Positions 26,241-35,870 of a DNA stretch of 64,000 nt are shown here, in pieces (the stretch's first letter is position 1; each line of letters opens with the position of its first letter). The translations under genes and the position numbers were made by a program. The notes under the pieces are model-generated. The model did no database searches and was not told the DNA's origin. It saw only the letters and a program-made list of their open reading frames with translations. This stretch comes from Pseudomonas putida. GTDB taxonomy: Bacteria; Pseudomonadota; Gammaproteobacteria; Pseudomonadales; Pseudomonadaceae. The stretch spans positions 6,781,199 to 6,845,198 of the forward strand of contig NZ_CP029693.1 of assembly GCF_003228315.1 (NCBI RefSeq), written 5' to 3'.

Positions 26241-26675
26241 TCAGCCCAGCTGTTCGGCCAGCCCGACAATAATGCCCTCGGGGCCACGGATGTAGGCGAG
26301 CCGGTACGCCGTCCCGTACTGCATCCGGCCAATGAGCTCCGCGCCATGGACCTGCATCCGCGCGACCACAGCGTCGATACCCTCCACGGCGAACATGATG
26401 CGCCGCAGCCCCAGGGTGTTCACCGGCGCGTCCACGGGGCCGAACCTGATGGCGTCTGGTGTGTGGAACTTGTCCAGTTCGACTCCTTGTCCGTCGGGGG
26501 TGCGCAGCATCGCGATCGTGGACCGCACGTCGCCGAGCCCTATGAGTCTCCCCACTTCAGACCCTTCAACCGTGGTCTGGCCCTCGAGCTTGAGGCCCAG
26601 TTCGATAAAGAACGCTTTTACCGCTTCGAGATCGTCGACGACGATCAGGACGTTGTCCATTCGCTTGATGGTCAT
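26241..26675 (-). CDS. VOC (glyoxalase/bleomycin resistance) family protein
   Basis: A 144-residue single-chain VOC protein with two beta-alpha-beta-beta-beta modules: MDNVLIVVDDLEAVKAFFIE at the start and LRRIMFAVEGIDAVVARMQV in the second module. The metal ligands of active glyoxalases are not obvious. The ATG at 26675 starts exactly at the first conserved strand; the upstream open frame is non-coding in appearance. Function may be dioxygenase-, lyase- or binding-type and cannot be decided. Confidence 0.75.
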   Translation of the reverse strand: MTIKRMDNVLIVVDDLEAVKAFFIELGLKLEGQTTVEGSEVGRLIGLGDVRSTIAMLRTPDGQGVELDKFHTPDAIRFGPVDAPVNTLGLRRIMFAVEGIDAVVARMQVHGAELIGRMQYGTAYRLAYIRGPEGIIVGLAEQLG

Positions 26676-26809
26676 GGCTCTTCTTCCAATGGTGTCGCGT
26701 TTCTGGGGGGAATGCCGTTCGGGTCGGATAGAGCTTAGTGCCCCAGAAGCAACCCACCGTTCCCGAACAGTGACCGGCGTCGGCAAGCACACCGGTCACC
26801 TTCATGGTC

Positions 26810-27151
26810 TTACTTTCCGATAGACACAATGGTGGCCTTGCCACCGTCTACCCGAAACGAAAACTTCACATGGTCACCGACTGTCAGGCCCTTGAGTTGG
26901 TCTTGCGTTGCGGAAAACGCCATGGTCATCGGCGGCCATTGCACGGCGGGGACAGCCCCGTGGGCGAGGGTCACCGTATGTTTGGTCGTATCCATCGCCT
27001 TGATGGTGCCTTCGGCTTGGGCAACCTGGGCCTGTGTTGTTTCCTGTTGCATGTCCATACCGTCCATTTTCATGCCCGGCATATCCTCTGCGTGGGCAGA
27101 GAGTGAAAGTGCCAATGCGCTACCGGCAACGGCGATCAGGGTCAGTTTCAT
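26810..27151 (-). CDS. cusF: CusF-like periplasmic Cu(I)/Ag(I) chaperone
   Basis: Periplasmic metallochaperone of 113 residues. A signal peptide (LIAVAGSALALSLSAHAE) is followed by a Met-rich stretch (MPGMKMDGMDM) and the CusF fold with WPPMTMAF, whose Trp and Met residues coordinate Cu(I) or Ag(I). Its ATG overlaps the stop of cusA (ATGA). It is last in the cusCBAF operon and hands metal to the CusCBA pump. Confidence 0.9.
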   Translation of the reverse strand: MKLTLIAVAGSALALSLSAHAEDMPGMKMDGMDMQQETTQAQVAQAEGTIKAMDTTKHTVTLAHGAVPAVQWPPMTMAFSATQDQLKGLTVGDHVKFSFRVDGGKATIVSIGK

Positions 27152-30100
27152 GCGATTTTTCCTCGAGGGTTAACGGGTTCAACGATGAGATGCCGGCGAC
27201 GCATCAAACGATAGGCCGCCGGGATGACAAACAGGGAAAGCAGGGGTGCGGTGACCATGCCACCGACCATGGGCGCGGCGATGCGGCTCATCACTTCGCT
27301 GCCGGTGCCGCTGCCCAACAGGATCGGCAGCAGGCCGGCAATGATCACCGCCACGGTCATGGCCTTGGGTCGAACACGCTGCACGGCACCTTCGCGAATC
27401 GCCGCCACCAGAGCGCGTTCGGAGCGGTCGCCGAGGTCTTCACGTTCGGCCCAGGCGTTCTTCAGGTAGAGCAGCATGATCACGCCGAACTCGGCGGACA
27501 CCCCGGCCAGGGCGATGAAGCCGACGCCGGTGGCGACCGAGAGGTTGAAGCCCAGCAGGTAGAGAAACCATGCGCCACCCGTCAGGGCGAAGGGTAGGGT
27601 GGCCATGATCAGCAGGGCCTCGTCGAAGCGGGCGAACGTCAGGTAGAGCAATACGAAGATGATCAGCAGCGTGGCCGGCACCACCAGTTTGAGGCGTGCG
27701 TTGGCCCTTTCGAGAAATTCGAACTGCCCCGAGTAACTCAGGCTCATGCCGGGCTGCAACTTCACCTGTTCGTTGATGATCCGTCGCAGGTCACCGACCA
27801 CCGAGGCAATGTCCCGACCTCGCACATCGATGTACACCCAGCCCGAAGGCCGAGCGTTTTCGCTCTTGAGCATCGGCGGACCGTCGTTCACCTTGACCGT
27901 CGCCACCGTGCCGAGGGTGATCTGACTGCCTGACGGCGTATAGATCGGCAATTGCTCCAGGGCGCCGACCGAGTCACGCCACTCTCGTGGGTAACGCACG
28001 TTGATCGGAAAGCGGGCGAGGCCTTCGATGGTTTCCCCGACGTTCTCACCGCCAATGGCACCGGCCACGATGGCCTGCACATCGGCGATGTTCAGTCCGT
28101 AGCGCGCGGCGGCCTTGCGGTCGATGTCCACGTCCATATAACGGCCACCGGTCAGTCGTTCGGCCAGCGCCGAACTGACACCTGGCACACCCTTGGCCGC
28201 GCGTTCGACCGCCTGGGTCGCGGCATCGATCTCTGTCAGGTTGCTGCCGGCGACTTTCACCCCGATGGGGCTCTTGATCCCGGTGGCCAGCATGTCGATA
28301 CGGTTGCGAATCGGCGGTATCCAGATGTTGGTCAGCCCGGGAACCCGGACCACCCGATCCAGTTCTTCCACCAGCTTTTCCTGGGTCATGCCCGGGCGCC
28401 ACTGGTCATGGGGCTTGAACTGGATGGTGGTCTCGAACATCTCCAGTGGCGCCGGGTCGGTGGCGGTTTCGGCACGACCGGCTTTGCCGAATACATGTTC
28501 GACCTCGGGCACGGTCTTGATCAGGCGGTCGGTCTGTTGCAGCAGTTGCGCGGCTTTCTGCGCTGACAATCCCGGCAGCGCCGACGGCATATAGAGCAGA
28601 TCACCCTCGTCCAGTGGCGGAAGAAACTCGCCGCCCAAACGCGACATCGGCCAGAGCGCACTGACAAACACCAGTAGCGCCGCGAGCAATGTGATTTTCG
28701 GTCGGCGCAGGACGGCGTCCAGGGCCGGCTGATAGATCCGGATCAACCAGCGATTCAACGGGTTCTGTTGTTCACCGGGTATTCGCCCGCGAATCCAGTA
28801 GCCCATCAGCACCGGCACCAGGGTCACGGACAATCCCGCTGCGGCGGCCATGGCGTAGGTCTTGGTGAATGCCAACGGGCCAAACAGCCGTCCTTCCTGG
28901 GCTTCCAAAGTGAACACCGGAATGAACGACAGGGTGATGATCAACAGACAGAAAAACAGCGCCGGGCCGACCTCGGCCGCCGCTTCGGTCATCACCTGCC
29001 AGTGACGTTCACCCGTCAATGCCTCCCCGGGATGGGCCGCATGCCAGGCTTCGATTTTCTTGTGGGCGTTCTCGATCATCACCACGGCAGCATCGACCAT
29101 CGCGCCAATGGCGATGGCGATCCCGCCCAGGGACATGATGTTGGCGTTGATGCCCTGGTAGCGCATGACGATGAAGGCCATCAGCACCCCGACCGGCAGT
29201 GAAATGATCGCCACAAGGGATGAGCGCAGGTGCCAGAGAAAGAGCCCGCAGACCAATGCGACCACGATGAACTCTTCGATCAGCTTGTGGCTGAGGTTTT
29301 CCACGGCGCGGTCGATCAGCTTGCTGCGGTCGTAGGTGGGGATGATTTCCACCCCGGCCGGCAGACTGCTTTTCAGTTCGTCGAGTCGGGTCTTGACCGC
29401 CGCAATGGTCTCGCGCGCATTCTTGCCGCTGCGCAAAATCACCACGCCGCCGACCGTCTCGCCTTCGCCGTCGAGTTCGCTGATGCCACGGCGCATTTCC
29501 GGTCCCAACTGGATCGTCGCGACATCGCCCAGGGTCACCGGCACGCCACCTGCGCCCAGCTTGAGCGGGATCGCCCGGAAATCATTGAGGGTCTTCAGGT
29601 AGCCGGACGCGCGCACGATGAACTCGGTTTCGGCCATCTCCAGCACTGCACCACCGGTCTCCTGATTGGCCTTGCCGATGGCTTCGCTGACTTGGGCCTG
29701 GGTGATGCCGAGGCTGGCCATTTTCAGCGGATCGAGCTGCACCTGATACTGCTTGACCATGCCGCCCACGGTGGCCACTTCCGCCACGTTGGGCAGGGTC
29801 TTGAGTTCGAACTTGAGGAACCAGTCCTGCAACGCGCGCAATTGCGCCAGGTCATGCGTCCCGCTGCGGTCTACCAGCGCGTACTGGAATATCCAGCCCA
29901 CGCCCGTGGCGTCCGGCCCTAACGCGGGTTTGGCGTTGGCCGGCAAGCGGCTTTGTATCTGGCTCAAGTACTCCAGCACCCGCGAGCGCGCCCAGTACAG
30001 GTCGGTCCCGTCCTCGAACAGCACATAAACGAAGCTGTCGCCGAAGAAGGAATAGCCCCGAACCGTCCTCGCCCCCGGCACCGAAAGCATGGTGGTGGCC

Positions 30101-30306
30101 AACGGATAGGTGACCTGGTTCTCGACAATCTGCGGCGCTTGCCCAGGATAGGGGGTGCGGATGATCACTTGCACATCGGACAGATCCGGCAGGGCATCGA
30201 TGGGCGTGCTCTGCACTGACCAGATGCCCCAGGCCGTGACGAACAGCGTGGCCAGCAGCACCAGGAAACGGTTGGCCACCGACCAGCGAATGAGGCGGGC
30301 GATCAT
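27148..30306 (-). CDS. cusA: CusA heavy-metal efflux RND pump
   Basis: Proton-driven inner-membrane pump of 1052 residues, expelling Cu(I)/Ag(I) from periplasm and cytoplasm through CusC. Twelve membrane helices are expected; GAMVDAAVVMIENAHKKIE is the helix-4 motif of the family. The Met-containing blocks MPSALPGLSAQKAAQ, LEMFETTI and RNRIDMLATGIKSPIG match E. coli CusA rather than the Zn/Co/Cd pump CzcA. It overlaps cusB and cusF by four bases on each side. Confidence 0.92.
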   Translation of the reverse strand: MIARLIRWSVANRFLVLLATLFVTAWGIWSVQSTPIDALPDLSDVQVIIRTPYPGQAPQIVENQVTYPLATTMLSVPGARTVRGYSFFGDSFVYVLFEDGTDLYWARSRVLEYLSQIQSRLPANAKPALGPDATGVGWIFQYALVDRSGTHDLAQLRALQDWFLKFELKTLPNVAEVATVGGMVKQYQVQLDPLKMASLGITQAQVSEAIGKANQETGGAVLEMAETEFIVRASGYLKTLNDFRAIPLKLGAGGVPVTLGDVATIQLGPEMRRGISELDGEGETVGGVVILRSGKNARETIAAVKTRLDELKSSLPAGVEIIPTYDRSKLIDRAVENLSHKLIEEFIVVALVCGLFLWHLRSSLVAIISLPVGVLMAFIVMRYQGINANIMSLGGIAIAIGAMVDAAVVMIENAHKKIEAWHAAHPGEALTGERHWQVMTEAAAEVGPALFFCLLIITLSFIPVFTLEAQEGRLFGPLAFTKTYAMAAAAGLSVTLVPVLMGYWIRGRIPGEQQNPLNRWLIRIYQPALDAVLRRPKITLLAALLVFVSALWPMSRLGGEFLPPLDEGDLLYMPSALPGLSAQKAAQLLQQTDRLIKTVPEVEHVFGKAGRAETATDPAPLEMFETTIQFKPHDQWRPGMTQEKLVEELDRVVRVPGLTNIWIPPIRNRIDMLATGIKSPIGVKVAGSNLTEIDAATQAVERAAKGVPGVSSALAERLTGGRYMDVDIDRKAAARYGLNIADVQAIVAGAIGGENVGETIEGLARFPINVRYPREWRDSVGALEQLPIYTPSGSQITLGTVATVKVNDGPPMLKSENARPSGWVYIDVRGRDIASVVGDLRRIINEQVKLQPGMSLSYSGQFEFLERANARLKLVVPATLLIIFVLLYLTFARFDEALLIMATLPFALTGGAWFLYLLGFNLSVATGVGFIALAGVSAEFGVIMLLYLKNAWAEREDLGDRSERALVAAIREGAVQRVRPKAMTVAVIIAGLLPILLGSGTGSEVMSRIAAPMVGGMVTAPLLSLFVIPAAYRLMRRRHLIVEPVNPRGKIA

Positions 30307-31787
30307 GGCTGGCTCCCCGATTTTTCCAGGCGTTCGACACGCAAGCCATCGTCGGTCTGGCTCACGGCGATGCGCACTTTGTCGCCGCTTTTCAGGCCCT
30401 GGATCAGCGCCGGATTGGCCAGTGGGAAGGTCATCGTCATGCCCGGCATGCCGAGTGTCTTGAAGGGGCCGTGGGCGAGGGTGACTTCCTGCTCGCTGAT
30501 CTCGACGATCTGCCCATCGGCCTCATGCAGGCTGTTGGTTGCCGGACCGGGTGCTGATTCCTCCGCCGAACTGGTGACGATGCCCTTGAGACTGGCCTCC
30601 GAGTCGAGCAGGAACTGGCCTGACGTGACCACCTTCTGGCCTTCTTCCAGGCCTTTCAGGATCGCAGTCTTGCCGTCGCTTTCCTGTCCGAGTTGCACCT
30701 CCACCGGGCGATAGCGACCGGCGTCTGCGGCGAGCATCACCAGGGCGCGTCGCCCGGTGCGAATCACCGCCTCGCTCGGCACCCACAAAACACTTTGAGC
30801 GGTCGAGCGGTTCAGGCGCACTTGAGCGGTCAAACCGGGCCTGAGGTGCCCGTCCGGATTGGGCAGCTCCACCCGCACACGAAGGGTGCGGCTGTCCGGA
30901 TTGGTCTCGGGCAAAATCGCGCTGACCTTGCCGTTGAGCACTGTCCCCGGGAAGGCGGGCAGACGTGCTTCGACGGTCTGTCCCACGACGATCGATCCGG
31001 CATCCGCTTCCGGTACGGCCACCGCGAGCCAGACGCTACTCAGACCGTTGACCCGCGCCAGGGTCTCGCCGCTCGCCACGGTCATTCCCGTGCGTACGTC
31101 CAACTCTTGCAGCACACCGGCAATCGGGCTGGTGAGGGTCAGGTAGGGCTGGACCTTACCGCTACGTTCCACTTGCGCAATCAAGGCGGCCGGCATCCCG
31201 CTGAGCCGCAGTCGCTGACGGGCCGCCGCCAACAGCTCGGCATCGCCATTGCGCTTGAGCGCAAGGAACTCGGTCTGCGCAGCGGCCCATTCGGGCACCA
31301 GGACATCCGCAAGCGCCGCGTTGGCCTTGAGCACATCGCCGGGCGCGAGCGCGTAGACCCGCTCAACAAAACCTGTGGTGCGTGCCTGAACCACCGCCAC
31401 ATCACGTTCGTTGAACGCCAGGATCCCTGTCACATCGAGGCTGGAATCAAGGACACCGCGGGTGACGGTCGCATAACGCAGCCCCAGATTCTGGGTCAGG
31501 CCCGGATCGATGTTGACCGTCGCTTGATCCCCGGCATCGCTGGCGTATCGAGGCACCAGTTGCATGTCCATGAAGGGGGATTTGCCCGGCTTGTCGAATT
31601 TTTGCTGCGGGTACATGGGGTCGTACCAATACAGCGCCTTGCGTTCCTGCGACGAATCGAGGCGCTGTTCTGGAGCGTTGACCGGATCGGCGCCTGTTCG
31701 CTGTTGAGCGAACCAATAACCTCCCGCAATGCCCAGCGCCAGCGAGATCCCGGCCAGCCATGGCCCATTCCATTGTTTAAGGTTCAT
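30303..31787 (-). CDS. cusB: CusB efflux adaptor with fused CusF domain
   Basis: Periplasmic membrane-fusion protein of 494 residues linking CusA to CusC. An N-terminal anchor helix (GISLALGIAGGYWFAQQR) precedes the metal-binding segment YWYDPMYPQQKFDKPGKSP, nearly as in E. coli CusB. Then come the beta-barrel/lipoyl and hairpin regions. Unlike E. coli CusB, the last 80 residues form a second CusF-like domain (DGQIVEISEQEVTLAHGPFK, then GMPGMTMTFPL). It is coupled by ATGA overlaps to cusC and cusA. Confidence 0.9.
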   Translation of the reverse strand: MNLKQWNGPWLAGISLALGIAGGYWFAQQRTGADPVNAPEQRLDSSQERKALYWYDPMYPQQKFDKPGKSPFMDMQLVPRYASDAGDQATVNIDPGLTQNLGLRYATVTRGVLDSSLDVTGILAFNERDVAVVQARTTGFVERVYALAPGDVLKANAALADVLVPEWAAAQTEFLALKRNGDAELLAAARQRLRLSGMPAALIAQVERSGKVQPYLTLTSPIAGVLQELDVRTGMTVASGETLARVNGLSSVWLAVAVPEADAGSIVVGQTVEARLPAFPGTVLNGKVSAILPETNPDSRTLRVRVELPNPDGHLRPGLTAQVRLNRSTAQSVLWVPSEAVIRTGRRALVMLAADAGRYRPVEVQLGQESDGKTAILKGLEEGQKVVTSGQFLLDSEASLKGIVTSSAEESAPGPATNSLHEADGQIVEISEQEVTLAHGPFKTLGMPGMTMTFPLANPALIQGLKSGDKVRIAVSQTDDGLRVERLEKSGSQP

Positions 31788-33046
31788 AGGCTGGACTCCC
31801 CATAAGCAAAATGCAGGCGCGCACTGCTCAGCGCGCGCTGCTCTTCCACGTCGATCTGTTTGAGACGGGTTTCGATGAGCTCGCGCCGGGCGGCCACCAC
31901 GGCGTTCAAGTCGCCACTGCCGGCGCGATAACCGGCCATGCTCAGCTCGACCTTTTCCCTGGCCAGCGGCAACAGGCTGTCCTGGTAGCGGCGCACGGCA
32001 CGATCGAGGCGCGCATAGTCGGCCAGTTCGTTTTCCAGTTGCTGGGTGTGCTCGCGGGACAGGGCTTCGCGCTCTGCCTCCAGCTGGCTGAGTTCAGCCT
32101 GTCTGGCAGCGATTTTCGGGTCCTGGCGGGTGCCGGGAAACAGCGGCAGGTCCCAGGAAAACTGCACGCTGACCATGTCGCCGAACTCGCGGCCACGACG
32201 CTGGTAATCCACCTCCCAGCTCCAGTCCGACTGTTTCTCCGACACGGCTTCATTAACCTTGGCTTGCGCTTCGCGGGTCATCGGCGCGAACGCGGCCAGC
32301 TCGGGATGGTGTTGCAGTTTGTGGCCGTAGCTGGCGGGGTCGACCGGCCATTCAGGCAGGCGGCCCATGGGCTTGTCGTTGGCGGCTGGGCCAATCCAGC
32401 GCTTGAGGGCCGCTCGTGCCTGGGCTCTCTGCAGCGTCAGATCGTCCTGTTGTTCAGCCAGCAGCGCCGCTTCCTGTTTGGGCGTCACGGCGTCGGCGGG
32501 TTGTGCGCGACCGCCGGCGATTTGCGCGCGGACGGTGTCACTCAGCAGGCGATTTTCCTTGTAGAAGTCCTGGAACAGCGCGTCTTTTCGCTCAACGGAA
32601 TAGCTGCTGATCCAGGCCAGCGCAGTGGACTGGCGTACCTTCAGCCGTTCGACCCGACGCTCCGCCGCCGCGCGGTCAATAGCGGCATCGGCTACCTCGA
32701 TGCGCGCCTTGCGCTTGTCGCCGTTGGGCATCTCTTGCCTGACCCCAACCATCTGCATGGTCATGAAGTCCTGGTCGATGCTCCAGCGATCCGGACCACC
32801 CACGGGGTAGTTCTGCACCCCCAGCAGCAGCTTGGGGTCGGGCAGTTCACCGGCGGGAATGGCGGCGCTGCTGGCCGCCTGGATTTTTGCGTCTTGTGCG
32901 GTCAGTGACGGCGCGTTGTTTTCCGCCAGTCGCAACGCTTCATCGAGGGTCAAGGCGCTGGCGAAGCCGGGCAATGCCAATACGCTTGCCAGCAGGCCGG
33001 CCACGAGCGGCCCGCCTGTGCAATAGCACTTGCAGTTCATGTTCAA
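31784..33046 (-). CDS. cusC: CusC/TolC-type outer-membrane channel
   Basis: Outer-membrane efflux protein of 420 residues, the exit duct of the CusCBA pump. A signal region (LVAGLLASVLALPGFASA) leads into LTLDEALRLAENNAPSL, the standard TolC-family start, with a second repeat from about residue 230. Long alpha-helical coiled segments fit the periplasmic tunnel. No convincing lipobox is seen, unlike E. coli CusC. It is first of the four coupled cus genes; the small Met/Cys-rich gene lies 94 bases upstream. Confidence 0.88.
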   Translation of the reverse strand: MNMNCKCYCTGGPLVAGLLASVLALPGFASALTLDEALRLAENNAPSLTAQDAKIQAASSAAIPAGELPDPKLLLGVQNYPVGGPDRWSIDQDFMTMQMVGVRQEMPNGDKRKARIEVADAAIDRAAAERRVERLKVRQSTALAWISSYSVERKDALFQDFYKENRLLSDTVRAQIAGGRAQPADAVTPKQEAALLAEQQDDLTLQRAQARAALKRWIGPAANDKPMGRLPEWPVDPASYGHKLQHHPELAAFAPMTREAQAKVNEAVSEKQSDWSWEVDYQRRGREFGDMVSVQFSWDLPLFPGTRQDPKIAARQAELSQLEAEREALSREHTQQLENELADYARLDRAVRRYQDSLLPLAREKVELSMAGYRAGSGDLNAVVAARRELIETRLKQIDVEEQRALSSARLHFAYGESSL

Positions 33047-33140
33047 GATTCCTGTAAATCATCCACTGCACGGGTCAAAAGACACGCGCGCAGCCAGTCC
33101 ATCCCGCTAACGTGGAATGAGGCTCAAGGTCGGACAGGAA

Positions 33141-33482
33141 TCAAACGCGGGGCGGTCGCCAGACGCCGGACGGGGTCTGTACGGGCAGGGAATCGCTGAA
33201 AAAGGAAGTCGTCACAGGGCTGAACAGGGTGACAGCTGGCTTGAAGATCGACACTTGCAGCATGCTGCCTGCCTTGCACTCCTGGCCCGGCTTGCAGGGT
33301 TTGCCGTGCTCGACGGGGCTTTTCATGTCGTTGCAGCAGTCCATCCCCATGTCATCCATCATCGCCATGCCCATGGTCTTCATCGGGCAAGGTTCTGTCG
33401 GTGCCTGAACGCCCGCCATCCCGCTGAGGGGAAGCGCCAGGCTGATCAGGAAGATGAGACAAAACCGCAGGTAGCGTTTCAT
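33141..33482 (-). CDS. Small Met/Cys-rich exported protein of the copper operon
   Basis: A 113-residue protein with a signal peptide (CLIFLISLALPLSGMAG) and a metal-ligand-rich centre: CPMKTMGMAMMDDMGMDCCN followed by CKPGQECKAG. The C-terminus is Ser/Pro-rich and ends WRPPRV. The ATG at 33482 places the signal peptide correctly. I do not recognise a named family; CopL-like proteins share this general style. Position directly upstream of cusC on the same strand suggests periplasmic copper or silver binding. Confidence 0.65.
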   Translation of the reverse strand: MKRYLRFCLIFLISLALPLSGMAGVQAPTEPCPMKTMGMAMMDDMGMDCCNDMKSPVEHGKPCKPGQECKAGSMLQVSIFKPAVTLFSPVTTSFFSDSLPVQTPSGVWRPPRV

Positions 33483-33656
33483 GGGCTGGAGTCTAGTCGC
33501 TGAAATTTGCCCATACAATTGGGCGGGTGCAAAAACGGTCTGCAAGTGCTTCAGGTGGGCGATCACACCGAAGGCGGATTAAGCCAGCATTACAGGCATT
33601 CAACCCAAGCTCGTCACCCGCCGGAGGAGGGCGATTGTCAGAAATGGGTTGTCTTA

Positions 33657-33694
33657 TACATATGGATATCCGTATATTTGTTTATCCATATGTA
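33657..33694 (+). promoter_or_regulatory. Palindromic ArsR-type operator
   Basis: A perfect 12-base inverted repeat, TACATATGGATA and TATCCATATGTA, with 14 A/T-rich bases between. It ends 13 bases before the arsR start codon, where an autoregulating ArsR repressor would bind. Confidence 0.75.
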
Positions 33695-33707
33695 ACAGGT
33701 CCCCGGC

Positions 33708-34055
33708 ATGCTCACCCCTCCGGAAGTCTTCAAAAGCCTGGGCGACGAAACCCGCGCCCGCGCCACCTTGCTGATCGCCCACCAGGGCGAGCTTTGCGTC
33801 TGCGAACTGATGTGTGCCCTCGACGACAGCCAACCCAAGATCAGCCGCCACCTCGCGCAACTGCGCAGCAGTGGCCTGCTGCTCGATCGCCGCCAGGGGC
33901 AGTGGGTTTACTACCGCCTCAATCCGGACCTTCCCGCCTGGGTGCACGAGATGCTGCAAGTGACGTTGCAGGCCAACGCCGTGTGGCTGCAGAACAACGC
34001 GTCCCGCCTGCAGCACATGGATGGGCGTCCTGTCCGTGATGCGGCCTGTTGCTGA
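33708..34055 (+). CDS. arsR: ArsR arsenic-responsive repressor
   Basis: A 115-residue winged-helix repressor (SmtB/ArsR family) that releases DNA on binding As(III) or Sb(III). ELCVCELMCAL places cysteines at the start of the recognition region, the classical ArsR metalloid site. QPKISRHLAQLRSSGLLLDR is the recognition helix-wing part, and CC lies at the C-terminus. It is the first gene of arsRBCH, with a palindromic operator upstream. The adjacent cus genes run the other way. Confidence 0.92.
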   Translation: MLTPPEVFKSLGDETRARATLLIAHQGELCVCELMCALDDSQPKISRHLAQLRSSGLLLDRRQGQWVYYRLNPDLPAWVHEMLQVTLQANAVWLQNNASRLQHMDGRPVRDAACC

Positions 34056-34062
34056 ACCCTGA

Positions 34063-35361
34063 ATGAGTGAGTCTTCAATGCTGGTCGCTGTCGCTGTTTT
34101 CGTGTTCACCCTCATTCTGGTCATCTGGCAACCCAAGGGGCTCGGCGTGGGCTGGAGCGCCACGATTGGCGCACTCATCGCCCTGGCGGTGGGCGCGGTG
34201 TCGTTGCAGGACATTCCCACGGTGTGGGCCATCGTCTGGAACGCCACCGCCACGTTCATCGCCGTCATCGTCATCAGTCTGCTGCTGGATGAAGCGGGGT
34301 TCTTCGAATGGGCGGCGCTGCACGTGGCGCGCTGGGCCCATGGCAGCGGCTACCGGTTGTTCGCGTTCTGCGTGCTGTTGGGAGCGGCGGTCTCCGCGCT
34401 GTTTGCCAATGACGGCGCGGCGCTGATCCTCACGCCCATCGTCATGTCCATGTTGGTGGCGTTGCGCTTTTCCCCGGCCGCGACGCTGGCCTTCGTCATG
34501 GCCGCCGGCTTCATCGCCGATACCGCCAGCCTGCCGCTGGTGGTGTCCAATCTGGTGAACATCGTCTCTGCCGACTACTTCGGCCTGGGCTTCGCCGAGT
34601 ACGCCTCGGTGATGGTGCCGGTGAACCTGGCCAGCGTCGCCGCGACCTTGCTGGTGCTCTTTTTGTATTTTCGGCGGGATCTGCCGCAACGCTATGCCGT
34701 CGAGGTACTGCCGGAGCCTGCGTCGGCCATTCACGACCGCGCCACGTTCATCGTTGGCTGGTGGACGTTGGTGGTGTTACTGATCGGTCTCTTCGCCCTG
34801 GAACCATTGGGCATTCCCATCAGCGCGGTTGCGTCGGTGTGCGCCGCAATCCTTTTCGCGGTCGCCGCGAAAGGCCACAAGATCTCCACTCGCCGCGTGT
34901 TGCGCGAAGCCCCGTGGCAGGTGGTGGTCTTCTCCTTGGGCATGTACCTGGTGGTGTACGGCCTGAAGAACGCCGGGCTGACCGATGCACTCACCCACGT
35001 ACTCGACCGCCTGGCCGAACAGGGGCTGTGGAGCGCCGCCATTGGCACCGGCCTGTTGTCCGCGCTGCTGTCGTCGGTCATGAACAACATGCCCAGCGTG
35101 TTGATCGGCGCACTGTCCATTCAGGCCAGCGGGGCAGAGGGGCTGGTGCGCGAGGCAATGATCTACGCCAACGTCATCGGCTGCGACCTGGGCCCGAAAA
35201 TCACCCCCATCGGCAGTCTTGCCACGCTGCTCTGGCTGCATGTGCTGGAACGCAAGGGCATGCGCATCACCTGGGGTTACTACTTCAAGGTCGGCATCCT
35301 GCTAACCCTGCCGGTTCTGTTGATCACCCTCTCGGCGCTCGCTTTGCGCCTGAGCCTTTGA
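34063..35361 (+). CDS. arsB: ArsB arsenite efflux pump
   Basis: Arsenite/antimonite:proton antiporter of 432 residues in the inner membrane. Many hydrophobic helices are visible, with family blocks NDGAALILTPIV, TASLPLVVSNLVNIVSADYF and SVMNNMPSVLIGALS. The start is ATG at 34063, seven bases after the arsR stop; ATG at 34078 is an alternative. No arsA ATPase is present, so it should work alone. Confidence 0.93.
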   Translation: MSESSMLVAVAVFVFTLILVIWQPKGLGVGWSATIGALIALAVGAVSLQDIPTVWAIVWNATATFIAVIVISLLLDEAGFFEWAALHVARWAHGSGYRLFAFCVLLGAAVSALFANDGAALILTPIVMSMLVALRFSPAATLAFVMAAGFIADTASLPLVVSNLVNIVSADYFGLGFAEYASVMVPVNLASVAATLLVLFLYFRRDLPQRYAVEVLPEPASAIHDRATFIVGWWTLVVLLIGLFALEPLGIPISAVASVCAAILFAVAAKGHKISTRRVLREAPWQVVVFSLGMYLVVYGLKNAGLTDALTHVLDRLAEQGLWSAAIGTGLLSALLSSVMNNMPSVLIGALSIQASGAEGLVREAMIYANVIGCDLGPKITPIGSLATLLWLHVLERKGMRITWGYYFKVGILLTLPVLLITLSALALRLSL

Positions 35362-35387
35362 TGTCCGCCGAGGCGGAAGGAGTACCC

Positions 35388-35858
35388 ATGCGAGTCCTGT
35401 TCATGTGCACGGCCAACAGCTGCCGCAGCATCCTTTCCGAAGCCATGTTCAACCACCTGGCACCCCAGGGAGTTGAAGCGGTGAGCTCCGGCAGTTTTCC
35501 CAAGGGGCAAGTGCTGCCCCGCAGCCTGACCACGCTGCAACAGGCCGGCATTTCCATCGAAGGCTTGAGCAGCAAGGGCAATGACGCCTTCGAGGACAAC
35601 TTGCCGGATATCGTCATCACCGTGTGCGACAAGGCGGCCGGTGAAAGCTGCCCGGTGTATTTCGGCCCGGCGCTGAAAGCCCATTGGGGGCTGGAAGATC
35701 CTTCCGACGTGGTGGGTGACGAAGCGACGGTCGACGCCGCGTTCCGCGCCACGCTTTCGCACATCGAACAACGCTGCAAGGCTTTCCTCGCGCTGCCCTT
35801 CAGCAGTCTCGGCCGTGATGAACTCAAGCGTGAGCTGGACCGTATCGGCGCTCTCTGA
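35388..35858 (+). CDS. arsC: ArsC arsenate reductase (thioredoxin-linked)
   Basis: Low-molecular-weight phosphatase-fold arsenate reductase of 156 residues, converting As(V) to As(III) for export by ArsB. The P-loop is CTANSCRS (C-x5-R) near the N-terminus, and Cys residues in CDKAAGESC follow near residue 80. The ATG at 35388 has GGAAGGAG seven bases upstream; an in-frame ATG at 35361 directly abutting arsB is less likely. Confidence 0.92.
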   Translation: MRVLFMCTANSCRSILSEAMFNHLAPQGVEAVSSGSFPKGQVLPRSLTTLQQAGISIEGLSSKGNDAFEDNLPDIVITVCDKAAGESCPVYFGPALKAHWGLEDPSDVVGDEATVDAAFRATLSHIEQRCKAFLALPFSSLGRDELKRELDRIGAL

Positions 35859-35870
35859 GCAGGAGGACCT

